Origin: Clostridia bacterium
GTDB lineage: Bacteria; Bacillota; Clostridia; TANB77; CAG-508
Reading direction: 5' to 3'
NCBI GenBank assembly: GCA_017512025.1
Contig: JAFWHH010000003.1
Location: forward strand, 1 to 51,130
DNA: 51,130 nucleotides
Shown here: piece by piece, positions 18,300 to 33,500 of the stretch
Layout: each line of letters begins with the position of its first letter
How positions within the stretch are numbered: the stretch's first letter is position 1
Program-made: the position numbers and the translations under genes
Notes under the pieces: model-generated
Seen by the model: the letters and a program-made list of their open reading frames with translations, nothing else
Database searches by the model: none
Told to the model about the DNA's origin: nothing

Positions 18300-18548
18300 G
18301 CTCTTTGAAAACATACGCAAATATAAGGAGGAAAGAACGAAGGTTTTGTATACAAATAGAAATAAAAATGTAATAAAAAGAAATGAAAAAGAAATTTAAT
18401 TGTAATATTACATGTAAAAATGCCCAAAGTCTACAAATCCCTAAGAAAGAATTAATAAAAAAATCTCCTCGTTTGTTTGATGAAAACAAAGATAAGTTTT
18501 TAAATAGAGACAAATGTAAAAACTATTTATATAAAAGGAGAGATAAAA
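18300..18548 (+). promoter_or_regulatory. Promoter/leader region of the 6526-aa gene
   Basis: No gene is seen in this 249-bp stretch. Two sigma-A-like candidates are TTGTAT (18346-18351)-17 bp-TGTAAT (18369-18374) and TTGATG (18477-18482)-17 bp-TTAAAT (18500-18505). A perfect TGTAATATTACA palindrome lies near 18404-18415. The ribosome binding site AAAAGGAG (18533-18540) is 8 nt before the ATG. Neither promoter is strong enough to choose between them. Confidence 0.35.
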
Positions 18549-21500
18549 ATGAAAGGAAAATCTACTTTAAAGAAATTAGGTCTATTTGGTATAGTAATAT
18601 TCTTTATTGCAACATTACTTACATCATCTGTTATAAAGAACAGTGTATCTGTTGTTACGAATAAAGATGGTGCAACTACAACAGTCGTTTTAAAGAAAAA
18701 TGATGGAACTATAGTTAAATTAGATAATGTTCAATTAAACAGACCGATAATTAATTCAGGAGACACATATGCTGTTGAAGGGGAGGCTATTGTTAAAAAA
18801 GCGGTTACTCATTTAGGAACCAAATATGATAATAGCAGTTGGAACCAACCAACAGCTAGTGGAGGTTTAGATTGTACAGGTCTTATTCACTTAGCATTAA
18901 GAGAATTAAATGTTAAAAGTGTTAATGGATTACTATGTAGAAGTAACTATTATCATACAGATGGGGATCAACACTGGTTACCAAGATCTCCAGAAGATTG
19001 GATGTCTTATGCTACAGGTCCAAAGTTCTTAACAGAAGTTGGAACATATGGAATCGTTGGAGATAATATCGAATTTCATAAACCAAATGCAGCAGGGCAA
19101 AGCATATACGATAATGGTAGAGATCTTCACATAAGAATGATAGGCGGGGATGCCAATAATAGAAATAGTGGTCCTAGAGGAAGACTTGATGTTCTTAAAG
19201 TAAATGATCCTATTAGTAATGAACTTAGATGGTATAACTATTATGATGAAAATGGAAATCTACGTGACCTACCTATGGGTACAATAGTTGTATCTTATGC
19301 TGGATGGCCAATGGGAGGAAACTTCCAAGTAGCCAAAAGTGCTCATGGTTGGATATGTATAGGTAACTTAGAAACAAGTGATCCAGCAGTAGCTGCTAAT
19401 AAACTTGTTGAAATGGGAATTATAACGGCAAGTCAAAAAGGATATGTACAACAATCTTCTACTACAAGTACATATTGGTTAGTTGAATCTGCAGGTGGTG
19501 TTGGGGTTCGTATTTCAAATTACGATCCAAACCTAATGTCTGCTTCTGGTGAAAAAGGTGTAGGTACTATTTGGGCATATCAAATAGGAAGTGATACTCC
19601 ACCAGAAACTACTAATTATAATGTAGATATTGCAAAAGTAGATGCTGACACAGGAGATTATGTTAGTGGAGTACAATTAAGAGCTAAATTAAGATTTAAC
19701 AGTGCAAAAGATGCAGATACAGCATGGACACCAGTAACATCAGGTACAGAGCCAGTGAGCCTTGTTACCGAAAGAACAATTGATAACACTACTCCAGATA
19801 TTTATGTATTTGAAGAGGTTAATGCAAATACAGCTGGATATGAAACTCAAGGTGGAGGTTATGGACTACGTGTTGATAAAAAATTAGATACTTCATCTAA
19901 TCCTCGTAAATATATAATAGATAAATTATATTATTATTCTGGAATATATAATACTTCTTCATATGTAGAAGCCAATATTACAGAGGAAGGTAAATATTGG
20001 ATATTAAGAAGTAGAGAATTAAAACCTGATGCTGATGCAACGGATGCAGAAAAGAAAGATGCAATTGCGTACATCAATTATAGCAAAAAGGGAACACCAA
20101 CTATTACATATGTATCAGTAAACAAAAAATTACAAGGACAATATAAATTAAGTGTAACAAAGAAGACACAAGGAGATTCTTCTAATAGTAGAATACTAGC
20201 AGGTGCTAAATTTGAAGTTAAGCAATATATAAATTGTAGTTCATATAGTACTTTACCTTCAACTGTAAGCAGCTATGGTAGAAATACTAATAGTACAACA
20301 GATATTGTTACTACAGAAGCTGATCATGCTACTGCAGTTACATTTAAACAAAGAGATAGAAATAATAATGTTATCACTGAAGGTGGAAGTGATAAATATG
20401 ATCAATATGTTAATATTTTCAATAATACAGTTACAGATGTATATACTATAAATGAAACACAAGCTCCAGCTGGAACATATATAGACTGGGATAGAGGTCC
20501 AGTTACTCTTGTTGTGAGTAAAAAAATCTCTGGATCAAGATATGTAATCGACAAAGTTAAACTTATAACAGGAGATAAGTCTGTTGAAAAAACAGTTCCA
20601 GAAACTGGTTCTGTTCAAATAAAAATAGATAAAAATGGAAATGAAACAGACAAAGATGATGAGTGTGCAATTGTAGTAAATTGCGGTGGTATTGTTATTG
20701 ACGTTTCATGGATGAACCCAATTGAAACATCTGGAGAATATAGACTTCAAGTTAAGAAAGTAGATGCTAAGACGCAAAGTGCTATGTCTGGCGTAACTTT
20801 CAAAGTTGATGGTGTTTCAAAAGAAACTGGAACTACTGGTATAGCTGAATATGATGCCATTACTGTTAACAGACAAAATGTAAATACAGTAGATACTCAT
20901 ACTATTGAAGAAGTAAGTTTAGGAACTGCAAATGCAGATAAATATTATAAATTAGATGAGACAATTACTATTGAGGTGAAGAAAGAATATAATTCTTCAA
21001 CAAAGAAATATTTAATAACTGGTGTTAGATTCCCTGGAGATACACAATTCCAAAAAACAATAAACAAGACTGTAAAAGATGTATCAAACAGAGATGTACC
21101 AATTACAGTTAGTGTAAATGATAACACCAATACAATAACAATAAAAGCTGATAATAATCCAACAACTCCAAGTAAATTCTATATAACAAAAACAAGCTTA
21201 GAGGATGGTACAGCTTTAAATGATACAGAATTTAAAGTAGAAAGATATATCGTTGACAATTATACAGATATAAGTCCTACAACAAGTACAACAGTATTAG
21301 ATGGTAAATTAAGTACAAAAGCTAATGGATTAATCGACACTGTTGAGCCAATGGAAGGAGATCCAAAGGCATATGTATATGAAATACATGAGAAAAAAGC
21401 TCAAGATGGATATTTAAATATATTTAAAAAGATGGTAAACGGATCTGAAGTTGAGCTTGCTTATGTAAGAGTAGTTGTAAGAAATGATTCAAGTGACAAA

Positions 21501-24500
21501 CTTGTAACTTCATATGAAGTTGTTAGAACAAATCAATGTAGTGATGCAGAATATAGAAAAATTGTTAGTAAAGTAGATGCACCGGTTGTTAATCAAGATG
21601 CTAGATCTGTAACATTAAAGATTAAAGACCCAGGAACAACAGTTGATTTTGATTTCACAAAATATTCATATAACAACGGAAGAACATTAAAAGGTGGAAC
21701 ATATAAAATTGAATTTGATAACGTAGTTGAGGATTCTATTCCAATTTCTTCAATAGGTGCGCAACTAATTACAAAGGATAATCTAACAGTAGGAGACCAT
21801 ACTATCAGATTTTATGAATTAGCACCTCCAACTGGATATGACAATGTATTTGATCAATTCTCTGGTGTTGATGGAATTAGAGTTGACTTTACGGTTAATT
21901 ATGATGGAAGTATCACAATTAAGGAAGTTTCAAGCGGAAATAAAACATATAGATTTACACCTGAATCTCAATCTCATGTTGAAAACAAACAAGATATAGA
22001 AGAAATATCTAAATATGTTTTTGTATATGAGGAGAATGGTACAATTTATTTTGCAATTAAAGATCCAACACACTTTGATTTCCAATTATATAAGAAGCAA
22101 TATACAGGAAAATCTGATATTGCAGAAGAAGACATATTTAATGAAACAGCAAACTTCACTGTAAGTGAAACTTCTCCAAAAGCAGAAAGCAAATTTAATG
22201 GAGCTTTACCAACTAATACACAAACAACATTCTTCACAGAAAATAATGTTCAAGCAAATTCAACATATACATATGAAGTAACAGAGACAGATGTTTCTAG
22301 TGGTTTCTATAGAAACTTAGTTGGAAAGAAGATTAAAGTTACTGTTACAGTTGATGCAAATGGAAAAGTATATGATGAATCAACAGGAAAAACATTCTAT
22401 AAAATATATAATTCAGATGAAACAGAAGTAACGGGAAATGCGAAGAAAGAATTAGATACATTTATAAAACTTGATGTTGTAAATAATAAAGTTAATTTAT
22501 ACATAGCAAATATGCCAATGAATTACTATCAAGTAAGAATTTGCAAAGTAGATGAAGATGGAAAACCATATAAACGTTCAGCAACTTTCAGTTCTACTAT
22601 GAGTACAACAACATCTTCAGCAACAAAAGTAAGAGATAATATAACAACAAACCCTAATACAGGTATTGCTGCTATTACAGATGGTAATGAAGAAGTTGAA
22701 AGAGGTGCAACACATACATATAGCATTACAGAAACAAAAGCACCAGCAGGATGCGTTCTATTAGATGGTAGGGTTGAACTAAAGGTAGCACTTAATAGTA
22801 GTACAACTGGAAATGTTATTCAAAGTGCAACGGTAGATTATTATAATGCAGCTGGAACAAAGACCGTTCTTAGCGGATTAAACGTAGAATATAACCAAGG
22901 TGGTTCTGCAACTCCTCTTGTTACAGTGTACATTCCAAATGAAGGTAGAGACTTTGAGTTTGAACTTAAGAAAGTAGATTCTATGGGTAACTTAATTAAA
23001 GCTTCTACAAATTCAACAGGCGAGTACGATGGCTGTGAATTCTATGTATCTAGAGGAGATTTACGTGCAAATTCCGAGGTCGTTGTTCCAGAATCAGAGC
23101 GTGAAGAATATGCAAGAATGGCACAAGAAATAGACGCTGAAATAAGAAATGGTGGAACATTTAGTGGATTATTAGAAGATGGAACATATACAGATAAAGT
23201 TCCATTCGGGGAATATCTAATCTATACGTATTATGTTAGAGAAGGAAGTGCTAAGAAAGGATATGGAAATGAGCTTGAAGGGAAACAAGTTATTTTAAAT
23301 ATCTATACAAAGAAAGAAAATAATAAACCTGTAATTGATAAAGTAACATTTAGTATAATTGATACGAACAATCAAGGAGCTGATGTTACAGAGCAATATA
23401 GTAAATATGTTAGTACAGTAATTAACGGTGATAAAACAAAAGTAGATTTAGTATTAACAAACCCTAATGCATATAAAGTAAGAGTTAACAAGGTAGATTT
23501 AGCTGGCAACCCAGTAACATCTGCACAAATAGAAGCAAAGAAAGATGATACTACATATTTAATAATGAATGATTTACAATACGGATATCTTCCACATGAA
23601 TCATCAAAGACATCTGACTATGTTGGAATATCAAAAGGTGAAGAACAAGTATGGAGAATATATGAAACACAAGTAGGATATCCATATTACAATATATTTG
23701 GAACAGACAAATATGTTGAAGTTAAAGTAAAAATGGACAATAGCGGTGTAATCAAAGTAACAGGATACACTGTAAGAGGTAATGATGGTAGAGAGTATGC
23801 AACTCTTAAACAATATATTGAGCAAGTAGCTATAGTAGAAGAAAATGGGGATAAAATTGTTAATGTTACAATTAAAAACCCAAGTGGATACGAATTAAAA
23901 ATCACTAAATACGAAGGTGATGGAACAACTGAATTAAGTGGTGCAGTTGTAAAATTAGATGGAACAGAAGTAATTAGTGGTGGAAGTGCTCATTATGAGA
24001 ATGATTACATGGCTGGAATCAGTACAAGTAAGACATTTACAATTACAGAGCAATCTACAGTTGGTAACCACGTAAACGTATTAGCTGGAAAAGAAATAAA
24101 ATTAACAGTCGACACTGATACAAAAGGAGAAATAACAAGATCATATAAGATAATGAGTGGAAGTACAGAAGTAGCTCCATCAGATAAAGTATACAACTAT
24201 GTATCTGTTAGCGATGTAAAGATTGTTAATGGTAAAGCTGTTATAGAAGTTAAGATATTAAACCCATTAGTTGGAAAATATAATGTTAAATTATACAAAG
24301 TTGATGAAAATGGTAACTTAATTAAGAATTATAACGCTACATTCCAAGGATTTAGAAATAGCAATGGAAGAATGAGCATACAAAATATCAATGCTACAAC
24401 GTCAAATGGTGTTGCAACAATTGATTCAAATGCACAAATAAACGATGTTAATGATTCATATACATATCAATTAAATGAAACAGCTGCACCATTAGGATAT

Positions 24501-27500
24501 GAAAAATTAACTTCAACAATAGTATTAGACACATATTTCAAAGATACAGGCGATGCATTAACTATTGATGAAACAAGAACCAAGTTAAAAGTTGGACGTG
24601 ATGTTATACCAATAAGTAGCAGTCCAAATCAATTTGTTGATGGTAATACTGAAGCATGGTATATTGACAATTCGGGAAGCACAGTAACAATTAATATTTA
24701 TATTAAGAATACAAAGAAAAAATTCGATCTAGCATTAAGAAAATATATTACAAGAGTTGAAAATTCAAACAAGAGTGAAACACCTAACCCAGGTAGAGCA
24801 CCAAACTTAAATACGGATTCATTAATACATTGGAGAAGAAATCACACAGCTGGATACTACCATACTAAACAGGCATATAAAGTTGAGGCAGGTGACATTG
24901 TTACATACAGAATATATGTATATAACGAAGGAAATGTTAAAGGATATGCAACTGAGATTACTGATTACTTAGAGTCTGGATTAGAGTACATTGACAACCA
25001 ATTTAATAGAAATAATGGATGGACAGCAACTGTAAATAGCGATGGAACAACAACTGTTGTTACAAATAAACTTGAACATAGTATTTTAAACGAATTTGGA
25101 TTACCAGAATACTTATCAGATGGCGAAGGTAGTGGAGTATGGTTCCGTTATGTTGAAATTCAATGTAAAGTGACAAGACCAGCATCAAATGTTAAATCAT
25201 ATATCACAGATAGAGCTGAAATAACAAAAGATAAAGCTGTTGAAATTACTTCAACTGGAGATGAAGTTGAAGTAGAACTTGATGATATAGATTCTCAACC
25301 AGGAAATGTTAAAACATATCATGAAAAAGATATGTTAAACTATGATTCAACAAAATCATATTCAACAAATGAATACTATCCAGGATATCAAGATGATGAC
25401 GATAAGGAGACAGTATATATTGAAAAATTTGATTATGACTTCGTTCTATCTAAAACAGATGGTGAAGAAGAGATTTCAGGTGCTAGATTTGTTATTGAAG
25501 AGCTAATGGATAATAATACATATTCTCAAATCTATTCTGGTCAAGTAAACAAGAATAAAACAATAAGTGAACCAGCAGCAAGAGGTGATAGTACTGTAGT
25601 ACTACAAAAAACATACACATACAAAATAACTGAAACAGCAACTAAAGATAGTAATTATGAGAATTTACTTGCAGGTAAATATGTTTTAGTTAAGACCTAC
25701 ATGGAAAGAGGTTATGATGCAAATTCAGTTGAAATGTATAAAGGTGAGTATAATGGTTCTCTAAATAGTTACTTTGGTAGATATGGTTTTGAAATTCATA
25801 ATGCAAGTGATGGTTCATTAATTAGTAATAATGGTGATTTAGGTTACTTATATGATGAAATAAAAGTTGAGATTAATAACAATGTATATCCACCACAAGT
25901 TAAACTAGTAATTCCAAATGAAAGATTATATTTTGGAAATTATAAAATTAACTTCAAGAAAATAGATAGTTCAACAAAGAATGTAATAGCTGGAATTCCA
26001 TTCTGGATTAATGAATATCATTCACAAACTGATGAAAATGGTATGATTAACGTTTCTAAATTTAATGATGATGCAGAATCAGATGGAACAGTAAATATTA
26101 ACAAAGATAATGTTGACACTATTGATAGATATACAATAGAAGAAGATTACGAATATAGTTCTCAAGATGAGCATGGTGAAGAAGTTCCATGCAGCATTTA
26201 TGTAAGACTTAAATATAATATAAGCCTTGAATTGTCTAAGAGCCTTGACTTAACAAATGAGAAATATTATGTAAGCAATGTAAAGGTTAGATACAATGCT
26301 AATGATTCAATAGATATTCCACTTGAAAACTCTAGAAGCTCAGCAACTAGAACCATTTCATTAGATACAATTAGCGATGAATCAGTTACTGGAACAATTA
26401 CAGTTTCACCAAATGGAACAATATCTATTGTCGCTGAAAATAATAAGATAAAAGGTGATTATAAACTTAAACTATATAAAGTTGATGAGAACAATACTGC
26501 AGTAAGTGGTATCAAATTTACTGTAACAGGAGAATCATCTGATTTAGTAACAGATTCTGATGGTTATACAAGAGTTATAACAAAACAAATTACTGCTGAA
26601 AATGTTAATACTCCAGATGAGTATACAATTACTGAAGCTGTTGATTCACAAGGTAGAGTTGTAAGAATTAAGAATCCAATTAAATTAACTGTTAAGAAGA
26701 AAAATGTTGTAAGTAAATATGCTGTTGATACAATAAAACTTACTGAACTTAATACAGGTGTAGAGTCAATTGAATCTTCAGCTCGTACTGAACTTCCAAC
26801 TGTTGAAATTGATGATAATAGTGGTAGAACAGTAAAAGTAGAAGCTACAGCTGATTCAGATGGAAATATCTTAATTAAATTTGAAGATCCACCAGTTGAA
26901 GACTACATCAACATTAAGATTAAAAAGATTAATTCTGTAACTGGAGAAGCGCTAAATGGTATCACATTTAAAGCAAAAATAAATAATGCCATAACAAATG
27001 AAGTTACAACAGGAACAATTGGAAGTGAGCAAGGTGTTGCTTACTTAGATAGAAATAGAGCTGTAACTCAAGAAGGTAGTATCCAATACAGAATTACTGA
27101 AACAGACATACCATCAGGTATGAGAGATCTTATCAAATTAACTGATTATGGTTGGGACTTAAGAGTAAGAATCAAATATGATACTACAAAACATAAACAC
27201 GTTATTGATATGGAGCGTACATCAATTTCAGTCGTTGAAACAGGTTATAACGAATATGATCTTGCAAAACGTGCTAGACAAAGAGAAATTGCTGAAGAAG
27301 CTCTTAATGGATTAAGTTTAAGTAGCGATGGAGCAACACTTACTCTTACAGTTGAAAATGAGTCAGTAATAGACTATGGAATATCAATCAGAAAAGCTGA
27401 TATGGAAACAAATGCTGAACTTGCAGATGCTAAGTTTACTATTAAAGAAGATGGTAGAACGATTGCATTAGATAAGACAATAGCAGAATTTGCTAACAAC

Positions 27501-30500
27501 TTAGCAAATAGAACAGGTATGTTTGTTAACACAACTCATAGATATGAGATTTATGAGACATCTCCAGCAGATGGATATCAAAATATACTTGAAAAGACAT
27601 ATATTGAACTTATCGTAAGTATTGATGGTTCAGGAAATGCTACAGCTACCTATACAATTAAACCACAACAAGATTATTCAAGTGCTGATGTAGCTGAAGT
27701 TAATACTATGATACAAGCATATGTAAGTGCTCATAGTTCAATTCCATCATTCCTTGAAAAAGATGGAAATAACTTCAAATTGAATATTCCTAACCCTAAG
27801 GGAACTGTTGATGTTCCAGTTAAGTTATTGAAACATCAATTTGGAGATACAACGAAAGGTGTTAATGGAGCTGTATTTGATATTAGAAGATTAGCTATGA
27901 ATAATGCTTCAGTTCAAGATGTAACAGATGCATTTGATGCTGGTACTGATGTTGATACACTTCCATCAATAACAACATCTAAGAATCGTTTAGAAGAAAC
28001 AATTGATAATCAAGAAATAAAGATTGGAGATACATACTATTATGAAATAACAGAAAGTAGTGTACCAAGAAACTTTGTTTCAAGATTCTACAAAGCAATC
28101 GTTAAGGTAACAGTTAACGAGAATAAAACTGTAAGATCTTCAATAATAGCTGTTAAGAGATCAAGCTTACTTGCATGGTCTGAATATGGTACTCAAACTG
28201 ATGATGGAGACTTTTTAACTGTAACAACAAATGAGTCACCAGTAAAAGTACAATGGGCTAACCAATTAAGCTACTTATTGAACTTACAAAAACTATCATT
28301 TGACTACGCTATTCCAAAAGGATTAGATGGTAAAACAAATTGGCAAGCAATGTCATTAATAGGTGGAGCAACATTCAAGGTACAAGAATTAACACCAGTT
28401 GAGGGAACACCTCAAACAATAACTGTTAGTGACTTTGGATATCAAGATTACAAACGTGGTATAAACACAGACACAACATACACATATAAATTTACAGAAA
28501 TTGAACCTCCAGCTGGATACTATGATACATTTAGAGATTTGGAAATAACTCTACAAGTTCGTATCAATTCAAATGGAGATATAACATCAGCAGAAGCAAC
28601 TGTTGATGTAGCACAAGGTGCAACTGTAAGTGATGAAGATTTAGCATTTGCTAGAAAATGTGTTGGAGCAGAGGTAAATACAAATTCTAGAACAGTTTAT
28701 TTAAGAGTTGCTAACCAAAAGATACATGACACATACAATATCAGAGTATGTAAAGTATCAGATCAAAGAGATACACAAGGTAATCCAATACCAATAAAAG
28801 ATGTTCAATTCACAGTTAAGAACTCTGCACAACTAATTGTTGGTCAAGGATATACTGATGAAGAGGGATATTTAACAGTAGCAGGTTTAGAGCCTGAAGG
28901 CTATAGAGCTATGTATACAATTGCAGAAGGAAATACTCCAGATGGTGTTGTTGCCCTTCAAGATCCAATTATTCTATACATAGATACTACTGGAATATCA
29001 CCTACAGCTACTGCAGCTGAAATAGCAGAATTCTTACAAACAAAAGTTGATAGAGATGAGGATGGTATTCCTGAATCTGACAGACTTGAGGTTGTATATA
29101 ATGGTCCAGATGCACCAACAGGATTAAAAGTTGAGGCAGTTGGAACTGATGTAGTTGTAACCGTACCAAACGAGTCAGAGACATATCTCTTCTCAATGTA
29201 TAAATATGATACTATCCATGGATTAATAAATTCTTCAGATGGTACACCAGGTGCAACATTTAACGTTACATACGTTAATGAAAATGATGAGATATTTAAT
29301 GGTATTTTAAATAATGGATATACAAATGATTACAGAATATGTGCTCCAAACAAGACATACAATTATACTATTAAAGAAATTGATTCTAAAGTTGGATATG
29401 CTAATGTTCTTAAAGGATACGAATTACAACTTCATTTAAGAACAGAAGAGCATGGTCTAGTAGTTGATTGTGTTGATAGTACACATGATAACTTAGAATT
29501 GTTCTCATATTTTGAACTTGTTCCTATTAGTGGACAAACTCAAAACTATAGTGTTGATGAAATACTAGATAATCAATGGGTTAAAGTAAATGTAAGTAGA
29601 GAAGTAAGATTTTCTTCAATTACATTAGATATATACAACCCATACGAATACAAAATGCAACTTAATAAGCTTGATAAGAATGGAAGTACTCCATTAAGTA
29701 AAGCTAAGATCGTTGCTGAAAGAATAGATGATGTTGATGCTGAAAGATTATACTACGACTATACACAAAACAAAGAGCAAATTCTTAAAGCAATAGTTGA
29801 TAGTACAGATGTAGGCGAGACACTAATATTAAATAGACGTCCAACAGAAATTTCTGATTCATATTTGATTGACAACAACGTTGGTATGACACCAAAGGCT
29901 GCGTCAGCTCATTTATGGAGAATTAGAGAAACAGAAGTTGATGCGCCATACAAGAATATATTAGGTAATAATACAATTATCGTTGATACATTCTATAGAG
30001 AATATGCAATGCATGCAGCAGAGCATTATGAACTAAATGAAAATGATGAGGCTGTATCAGTAAAATACTACGTAGCTGATGAAGACGGAAATAACGTAAC
30101 AAGTCAGTATCTTGATTATATTGATGTTACAGTTGAAAAAGTCGACGGAGAGTGGGTAGTAAGTGTTACAATCAAAGATCCAATGATAATTAGAGTTGGT
30201 GTATACAAGAAAGTAAATTCTGAAGTGGATGAACCACTTCCTGGAGCTAACCTAACAGTTTCTTTTGCAGGAGAAACAAGAACTGTTGAGAACGGAGCAT
30301 ACGAATCTGAGTTAATTGAAGCAGAATTCCCTGAGGGAGAAAGTTTAACAGCTTGCTTCGAAGAAACATCTACAGTTAGCGGATACACTAACATATTAAA
30401 AGATAAAAAGTTATATATTGTATTCCATAGCTTTAATAGTGAAATATTTGTTGTTCATAGACAATTAGTTGGACAAAATGGACCAATTAGTGGTGATGAA

Positions 30501-33500
30501 GCGCAAGAAGTATTCAAACATATAAGCTTAAGATGTACAAAAACCGAAGAAGGATATTCAGAATATAGATTATATATTGAGAACCCAACAACAGTAAAAG
30601 TCGATGTTAAGAAATTAGACCTTGATGGAGAACCATTAAACGGTACTGAAATAAGAATAAATAGTAGTCACTCTGGAATGCATATTCTAGATGAAGCTTC
30701 TGAATTTGATTTTATAGAAGAAGATGTTCAAGAGCATGAGATTATTACATATACAATTACTGAGGTTCATACTGCAGAAGGAGCATATGTAAATAAATTC
30801 AGTGAGCCAATCATAATAACAGCAACTGTTGAAGGTGGAGAATTTAAGATACTAAGAAAACAAAAACAAAGCACCGTGCCAGGCGGAGCTGTTACAAGAG
30901 AAGACTTTGATACACTTGAATATGCAAATATATACATTGATCCAGCTGATAAGGAAGACTTACAAGATGGAGATATGCAAACATTAACAGTTGAACTTGA
31001 GAATCCACCTGAAATCGAGGTTCAATTAACTAAGATTACAGCAGGTAGATATCAAAGAATTGTTACTGATACTAAGTTTACTATTGTAAGCCAAGACTCA
31101 CATACAGCATTAACAGACGGTAGAGGTAGAATTAACTACTTAGAAGAAATTCATGAACCAGGAACATATACAATTAGAGTATATGAGGATGAGGTTTCAA
31201 GTCCTAAGTATGTAAATATTCTTGAAAATAAATACATGCAATTTGACATTACAGTAGCTGCAGACGGAACAATAACATATGATAGTAGCACACGTAAATT
31301 CTTTAATAAAGATAACGATAGTTACTATGATAATGATGTTGAGATAACAGGAGAAGAGGCTAGCAATCTAGCACAATATTGTTTCGTAAATATCAACAAT
31401 AATCCTGATATAAGCAGAGTTGAAGTAACAATTAGTGATCCGGTTAAAGTTGATTTAAAACTTGTAAAGAAAGCATCAGACGGTGAAAAAATAGAGGGTG
31501 CAGAATTTAAGATTGAAGCACCACGTGGTATATTCGAAACATTACAAACAACAACAAATAGTGATGGTGAAATCATTAAAAATGTTGAACTTGTAAGACC
31601 AGGATTCCACGAAATAGAGTTTACTGAAATCACACCTGCAGGAGACCAATATGACAACATACTTGGAGATAACAAGATTGTCATCTACCCAAGAATTGAG
31701 GAAAATGGTGAAATATCAGCATTATATGCTGATTATGGTGGAGCATCATTCGGAAGAGATGTACCATTAAACCAAAGATATGTTATAAAACAAACAAATG
31801 GTGCACCTGTAGATGCTGAAGTTGAAGCTTTAATACGTGATTTTGTAAAGATATCAGTAAAAAACAATACAGACGGACCTGATGAAATTGTTGTAACTGT
31901 TGAGAACCCAGTACAAACTAAGATGAACTTAATCAAGAGACAATATACTTCTGATGGAGAAAGCGAAGAAGTACTTGCTGATACAAGATTCACAGTAATC
32001 AAGAACAACGAAGAAAACTTATTAAGCAATGAAATAATAAATGAAGAAGTAGAAATCGAAGAGCATTATTTAAGAAGACAAAATTCTTACTACGACATTT
32101 TCGAAAATTACACTAATACAGACGGTGCATACGTTAACGTATTACAAGGTAAATTCGTAAGAGTATACACAGAGCTTAAAGCTGATGGAGAGTTAATAAT
32201 TACAGATAAGACTGGAGCAGCATCTCCAAACTACTTTGAAATTTATGAGACACAACACCATGGTCCAGCTACTCTAGTTGATAGAAACATTTATAGCGGA
32301 TTATACAGTTATATCAACGTATGGGCTGAGCCAAATAGTGATGGAATATACGTACTTAATGTTAAAGTACTAAACCCAATCACAATGAAGATTGGAGTAT
32401 TAAAGAAACAATATGGAGAAGGTGCACAAACAATTCCTGATGTTTCATTCAGAATAACATCTCAAAATACAGGAGATCATGATATTACTTCTACAAGAAG
32501 TGAAGAAGAATTCTCAGAAGGAAATATTAAACCTGGAACATATAACATTATTGTTAGAGAAACAAACAACCCAGATCCAAGATACGTAAACGTATTATAC
32601 GGTAGATATGCAAGAGCTAACATAACAGTTAGCAAGACAGGTGATATAACACTTAATAATATTAAGTATTATACAAACAGTAATGTTGAGATTGTTGATC
32701 CTGAAACAAGAGCTCTTCTAGAGGAAACAGTCTATGCAACAATAGATAAATCTGACAGAGTTCAAAAGATAACATTTATCGTTGAAAACCCAGTAACATT
32801 AAAATTCTCAGTTCATAAAGTTGATTTAATCGGTAATGGACTAGAAGGTGCTACATTCAACATAAATAAATATGTTGGTGATAGTAACGAAGTTGCAAAG
32901 GGTATGACAAGTGTTGATACAGATAGTGATGGTGTAATCACATTTGAAGATGGTGATTACATGAAGGCTGGTATTTACAGATATGAAATTACTGAGCTTA
33001 AACCAGCTGCTGAAAAATATGTAAATATTCTTGATTGTTATGATGATGGAAGTAGCTATAAGGTTGCTATCTACATAAAGATGAACCTAAACGGAACAAC
33101 TTCGTTCGTAAAAGATGCTCAAGGAACACCTTTTACAGACGGTGGTAGAACACCATATACTATAATCAATAGAAATAACCCATCAGCTGCAATTCCTGAT
33201 GAAGTAACAGAGATAGTACATAGATACTTAACTGTTGAGAGAACAGCAAGTAGAGGAGATAATCCAGATACATATGATGTTGAAGTAACTAACACACCAA
33301 AAATCGATATAGATGTAATAAAAGTAACAAAAGATTCTGAAACAAATGAAGAAAAATCATTAACTGGAACTAAGTTCTCTGCTGAGGCTGATGATGGACA
33401 TGGTTTATTTGAAGACATTCCAGCTACTCAAGATAAAGAGTATACATTTAAGAATGTAAGTGCCGGAAGACACGAATTCTATCTAACAGAAAGTGAAGGT

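Noticed and set aside
18383..18664. 93-codon plus-strand frame MKKKFNCNIT... upstream of the giant gene
   Set aside because: It has no good ribosome binding site, overlaps the signal peptide of the 6526-aa gene in another frame, and its composition looks like translated AT-rich leader.
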